A DNA stretch of 7,411 nucleotides from Bacillota bacterium. GTDB taxonomy: Bacteria; Bacillota; Clostridia; Oscillospirales; Ruminococcaceae. The position numbers and the translations under genes were made by a program. The stretch lies in assembly GCA_023456995.1 (NCBI GenBank), contig JAEWNU010000225.1, positions 1 to 7,411 of the forward strand. Reading direction: 5' to 3'. Positions 5,918-7,411 of this stretch are shown here, piece after piece (the stretch's first letter is position 1; each line of letters begins with the position of its first letter). Below the pieces are notes generated by a model. That model was given only the letters and a program-made list of their open reading frames with translations, was not told the origin of the DNA and ran no database searches.

Positions 5918-6369
5918 ACATTGAAGAAATTTTAGACATGCTCGATGAGCTGTTGGATAAAAGCTGGAATCTTCCTCTAACCAACAACCGTAGCGTGGTG
6001 GATATCGAGAAGATTCAGGAGCTGCTCGACGATATCCGCATGAATCTGCCCGGCGAGATTAAGCAGGCCAAGAGCATTGTCTCAGACCGCGCCGATATTA
6101 TTGCCACTGCCAAGCGTGAGGCTGACGCTGTTGTGCGCCGCGCCGAGGACCGTGCGCGTGCGTTGATCGCGCAGGAGGAAATTGTCAAACAGGCGCAGCA
6201 GAAGGCAGCCGAAATTATCTCTCAGGCGCAGCAGAAGGCCAAGGATTTGCGCGCGGCTTCGCAGGAATTTTCGGACGATCTTCTGCGTCAGTCCGAAGAG
6301 ACGCTGACCAAGCTGCTCACCGAAGTACGCACAACCCGTCAGGCCATGCGCAATACTACAAAGCGGTAG
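5914..6369 (+). CDS. Uncharacterised coiled-coil protein coupled to coaD
   Basis: This soluble 151-residue protein has no signal peptide or membrane segment. An N-terminal helical part (residues 1-63) includes LPLTNNRSVVDIEKIQELL and LPGEIKQAKSIVSDRADII. A long charged, alanine-rich helix follows (about 64-140), with clear 11-residue periodicity including the near-identical units QAQQKAAEIIS (93-103) and QAQQKAKDLRA (104-114). From memory, proteins of this kind follow coaD in many Clostridia and resemble actinobacterial ones; automatic labels such as ATPase, ATP synthase subunit B-like or DivIVA-like reflect the coiled coil only, and no nucleotide-binding motif is visible. The ATG at 5914 overlaps the coaD stop by 4 bp and follows AAAGGTGGAG (about 5895-5904). 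It is the last gene before a hairpin. A scaffold or division-linked role is conceivable but not shown here. Confidence 0.85.
   Translation: MNIEEILDMLDELLDKSWNLPLTNNRSVVDIEKIQELLDDIRMNLPGEIKQAKSIVSDRADIIATAKREADAVVRRAEDRARALIAQEEIVKQAQQKAAEIISQAQQKAKDLRAASQEFSDDLLRQSEETLTKLLTEVRTTRQAMRNTTKR
6190..6239 (+). repeat. 33-bp-spaced direct repeat in the coiled-coil gene
   Basis: The 17-bp sequence CAGGCGCAGCAGAAGGC occurs exactly at 6190-6206 and again at 6223-6239, a period of 33 bp or 11 codons. It encodes two successive hendecad units, QAQQKA... twice, of the long helix. The near-perfect DNA identity suggests a fairly recent internal duplication or strong constraint on the helix repeat. Confidence 0.85.
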
Positions 6370-6393
6370 AAGCTGACCCGCAAATGATTAACT

Positions 6394-6437
6394 AGCGCCC
6401 ATTTTCAGGAATATTGCTTCTGGAAATGGGCGCTTTG
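6394..6437 (+). terminator. Hairpin terminator after the rsmD-coaD-coiled-coil operon
   Basis: A 17-bp stem (6394-6410 with 6418-6434, two G-U pairs) and a 7-nt loop start 24 nt after the stop codon. The GC-rich base AGCGCCC / GGGCGCT is followed by only TT and then GCATCATT, so the U-tract is poor. It is probably the operon's terminator, or a 3'-end stabilising structure, and is the natural boundary before the chemoreceptor gene. Confidence 0.75.
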
Positions 6438-6495
6438 CATCATTATCTTGCGGTAACGCTGACCTATCAGATTTTTCTACAGGAAATGGTCGCAC

Positions 6496-6525
6496 TTGAC
6501 AATTTATCATTAAAAAGGCTAAAAT
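6496..6525 (+). promoter_or_regulatory. Sigma-A-type promoter for the chemoreceptor gene
   Basis: TTGACA (6496-6501) and TAAAAT (6520-6525, five of six) are 18 bp apart. Transcription near 6532 would give a leader of about 130 nt before the GTG at 6661. A 6-bp inverted repeat ATATTA-A-TAATAT (6524-6536) covers the -10 edge and start site and could be an operator, although in such AT-rich DNA it may be chance. No sigma-D (flagellar) promoter was found, nor any recognisable cyclic-di-GMP riboswitch in the leader. The rest of the 6438-6660 gap shows nothing else identifiable. Confidence 0.65.
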
Positions 6526-6660
6526 ATTAATAATATCATTGATTCCCAATTTGATTTCTTATTCTTAGAGCACCAAGGCGATTGATACGGGTTTTCTCAA
6601 TAACTTAAGCGGATTTATTATCTAATAGTTACAAATGAGAAATATAAAGGGGCGGATATT

Positions 6661-7411
6661 GTGAAAAATTTTTCAGGGGAAGAAATTTTAGATTCTTTTA
6701 CAGTTGTTGCGCCATATCTTAATGAAATATATACCGAGGATGTTGGTGTATCCGTCATTAAAGACGGCTATTATACTGCATATGTCCCTGGTAAATCTTT
6801 CAACTTAAGAATCAAGGCTGGAGAGCCCATGCAAGGTCAAGTTAGCGAACAATGTATAGCAACCGGTAAGAAAGTTGTGCGAAAGATTACAAAGGCGCAA
6901 TCAGCCTTTGGAATACCCTATATTGCATGTGCATACCCGTTTAAAAATGGCAATAAGACAGTTGGTTGTGTTATCACAACCCAGGCTGTAGATGTTCAAG
7001 AGAAAATACAACATATTTCAAATGATTTATCTACATTTGCGCAAGAGCACACAGCAAATATGGAAGAGATCGCTGCTACAACTGCGGAATTAGCGAATAT
7101 ATCTAACGAGCTTGGAACTTTTAGTAAGGATCTAACCAGTTCAATAAAACAGACAGATGAAATAGTTGCGCTTATCAGTAGCATAGCGAGCCAAACTAAT
7201 TTATTAGGTTTGAATGCAGCCATAGAAGCTGCTCACGTTGGCGAGCATGGCAGAGGCTTTGGTGTTGTAGCCGGTGAAGTTCGGAAATTAGCAGTAGAAA
7301 GTGCTCAATCGGTTAAAAATATTAAAAACATACTGGATAAGGTACAACAGTCGATTATCCAAATGAATGAAAAAATTCAAGCGGTTGATGCCACTGTAAA
7401 ATCCCAAGAAG
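6661..7411 (+). CDS. Soluble methyl-accepting chemotaxis-type receptor (3' end outside window)
   Basis: The frame is open from a GTG at 6661 to the window end (250 codons). The start is set by AAAGGGG (6646-6652), 8 nt upstream. Residues 1 to about 115 form a small sensor-like domain without a signal peptide or membrane segments ([37 protein letters not shown]); it resembles the N-terminal domain of cytoplasmic receptors such as B. subtilis YfmS, from memory. From about 120 on it is the helical signalling domain. The highly conserved hairpin that contacts CheA and CheW is present: [17 protein letters not shown] (175-191), then GEHGRGF (194-200) at the tip and [15 protein letters not shown] (202-216). 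This suggests a cytoplasmic receptor feeding a CheA pathway. No che or flagellar gene is in the window. The gene is AT-richer than its neighbours, and its C-terminus is unseen. Confidence 0.9.
   Translation, partial: MKNFSGEEILDSFTVVAPYLNEIYTEDVGVSVIKDGYYTAYVPGKSFNLRIKAGEPMQGQVSEQCIATGKKVVRKITKAQSAFGIPYIACAYPFKNGNKTVGCVITTQAVDVQEKIQHISNDLSTFAQEHTANMEEIAATTAELANISNELGTFSKDLTSSIKQTDEIVALISSIASQTNLLGLNAAIEAAHVGEHGRGFGVVAGEVRKLAVESAQSVKNIKNILDKVQQSIIQMNEKIQAVDATVKSQE

Noticed and set aside
6632..6659. Sigma-D-like flagellar promoter (CAAA, 16 bp, GCGGATAT) before the chemoreceptor
   Set aside because: The -10-like box abuts the GTG at 6661, so transcription would begin inside the gene, and the TTGACA/TAAAAT promoter upstream fits better.
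6532..6660. Possible cyclic-di-GMP or other riboswitch in the chemoreceptor leader
   Set aside because: None of the conserved GEMM core segments, nor any strong stem with an adjacent terminator, could be found by eye.
6996..7223. 75-codon minus-strand frame inside the chemoreceptor gene
   Set aside because: It is antisense to the conserved signalling domain, whose motifs fix the + strand as coding.

Overview
This window looks like an ordinary chromosomal stretch from a Gram-positive bacterium of the Clostridia. A moderately GC-rich relative of the Oscillospiraceae (Ruminococcaceae) is the best guess. The reasons are the khpA-rimM-trmD order, the rsmD-coaD-coiled-coil order, an HPr with both the His15 and Ser46 phosphorylation sites, strong AGGAGG-type ribosome binding sites and consensus sigma-A promoters. 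The lineage is inferred from gene order and protein style, not from a search. All confident genes are on the + strand.

Layout. Bases 1-138 are the tail of a KH-domain RNA-binding protein (khpA), followed by a long hairpin. Bases 249-1500 hold rimM and trmD, which overlap by 11 bp and act in ribosome maturation and tRNA modification. Three bases later comes a DUF554 membrane protein (1504-2229), where many Firmicutes carry rplS. A consensus promoter, an HPr gene and a strong terminator (2321-2728) form what looks like a self-contained unit. Full-length uvrC (2766-4613) follows. A 258-bp gap with a near-consensus promoter on the uvrC stop codon leads to a tightly coupled trio: rsmD, coaD and a coiled-coil protein of unknown role (4872-6369), joined by two 4-bp ATGA overlaps and closed by a 17-bp-stem hairpin. 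After a 291-bp gap with its own promoter, an AT-richer gene for a soluble methyl-accepting chemotaxis-type receptor starts at a GTG (6661) and runs off the end of the window.

Functionally the window combines translation and ribosome maturation (KhpA, RimM, TrmD, RsmD), coenzyme A synthesis (CoaD), sugar-uptake and catabolite control (HPr), nucleotide excision repair (UvrC), a predicted membrane protein and a signalling protein. No mobile element, CRISPR array, tRNA or rRNA was seen.

I found no convincing new multi-gene system. The parts most worth a second look are the uncharacterised coiled-coil protein locked to coaD, the uvrC-rsmD gap with its unexplained promoter and short reverse reading frame, the hairpin splitting khpA from rimM, and the compositionally distinct chemoreceptor.
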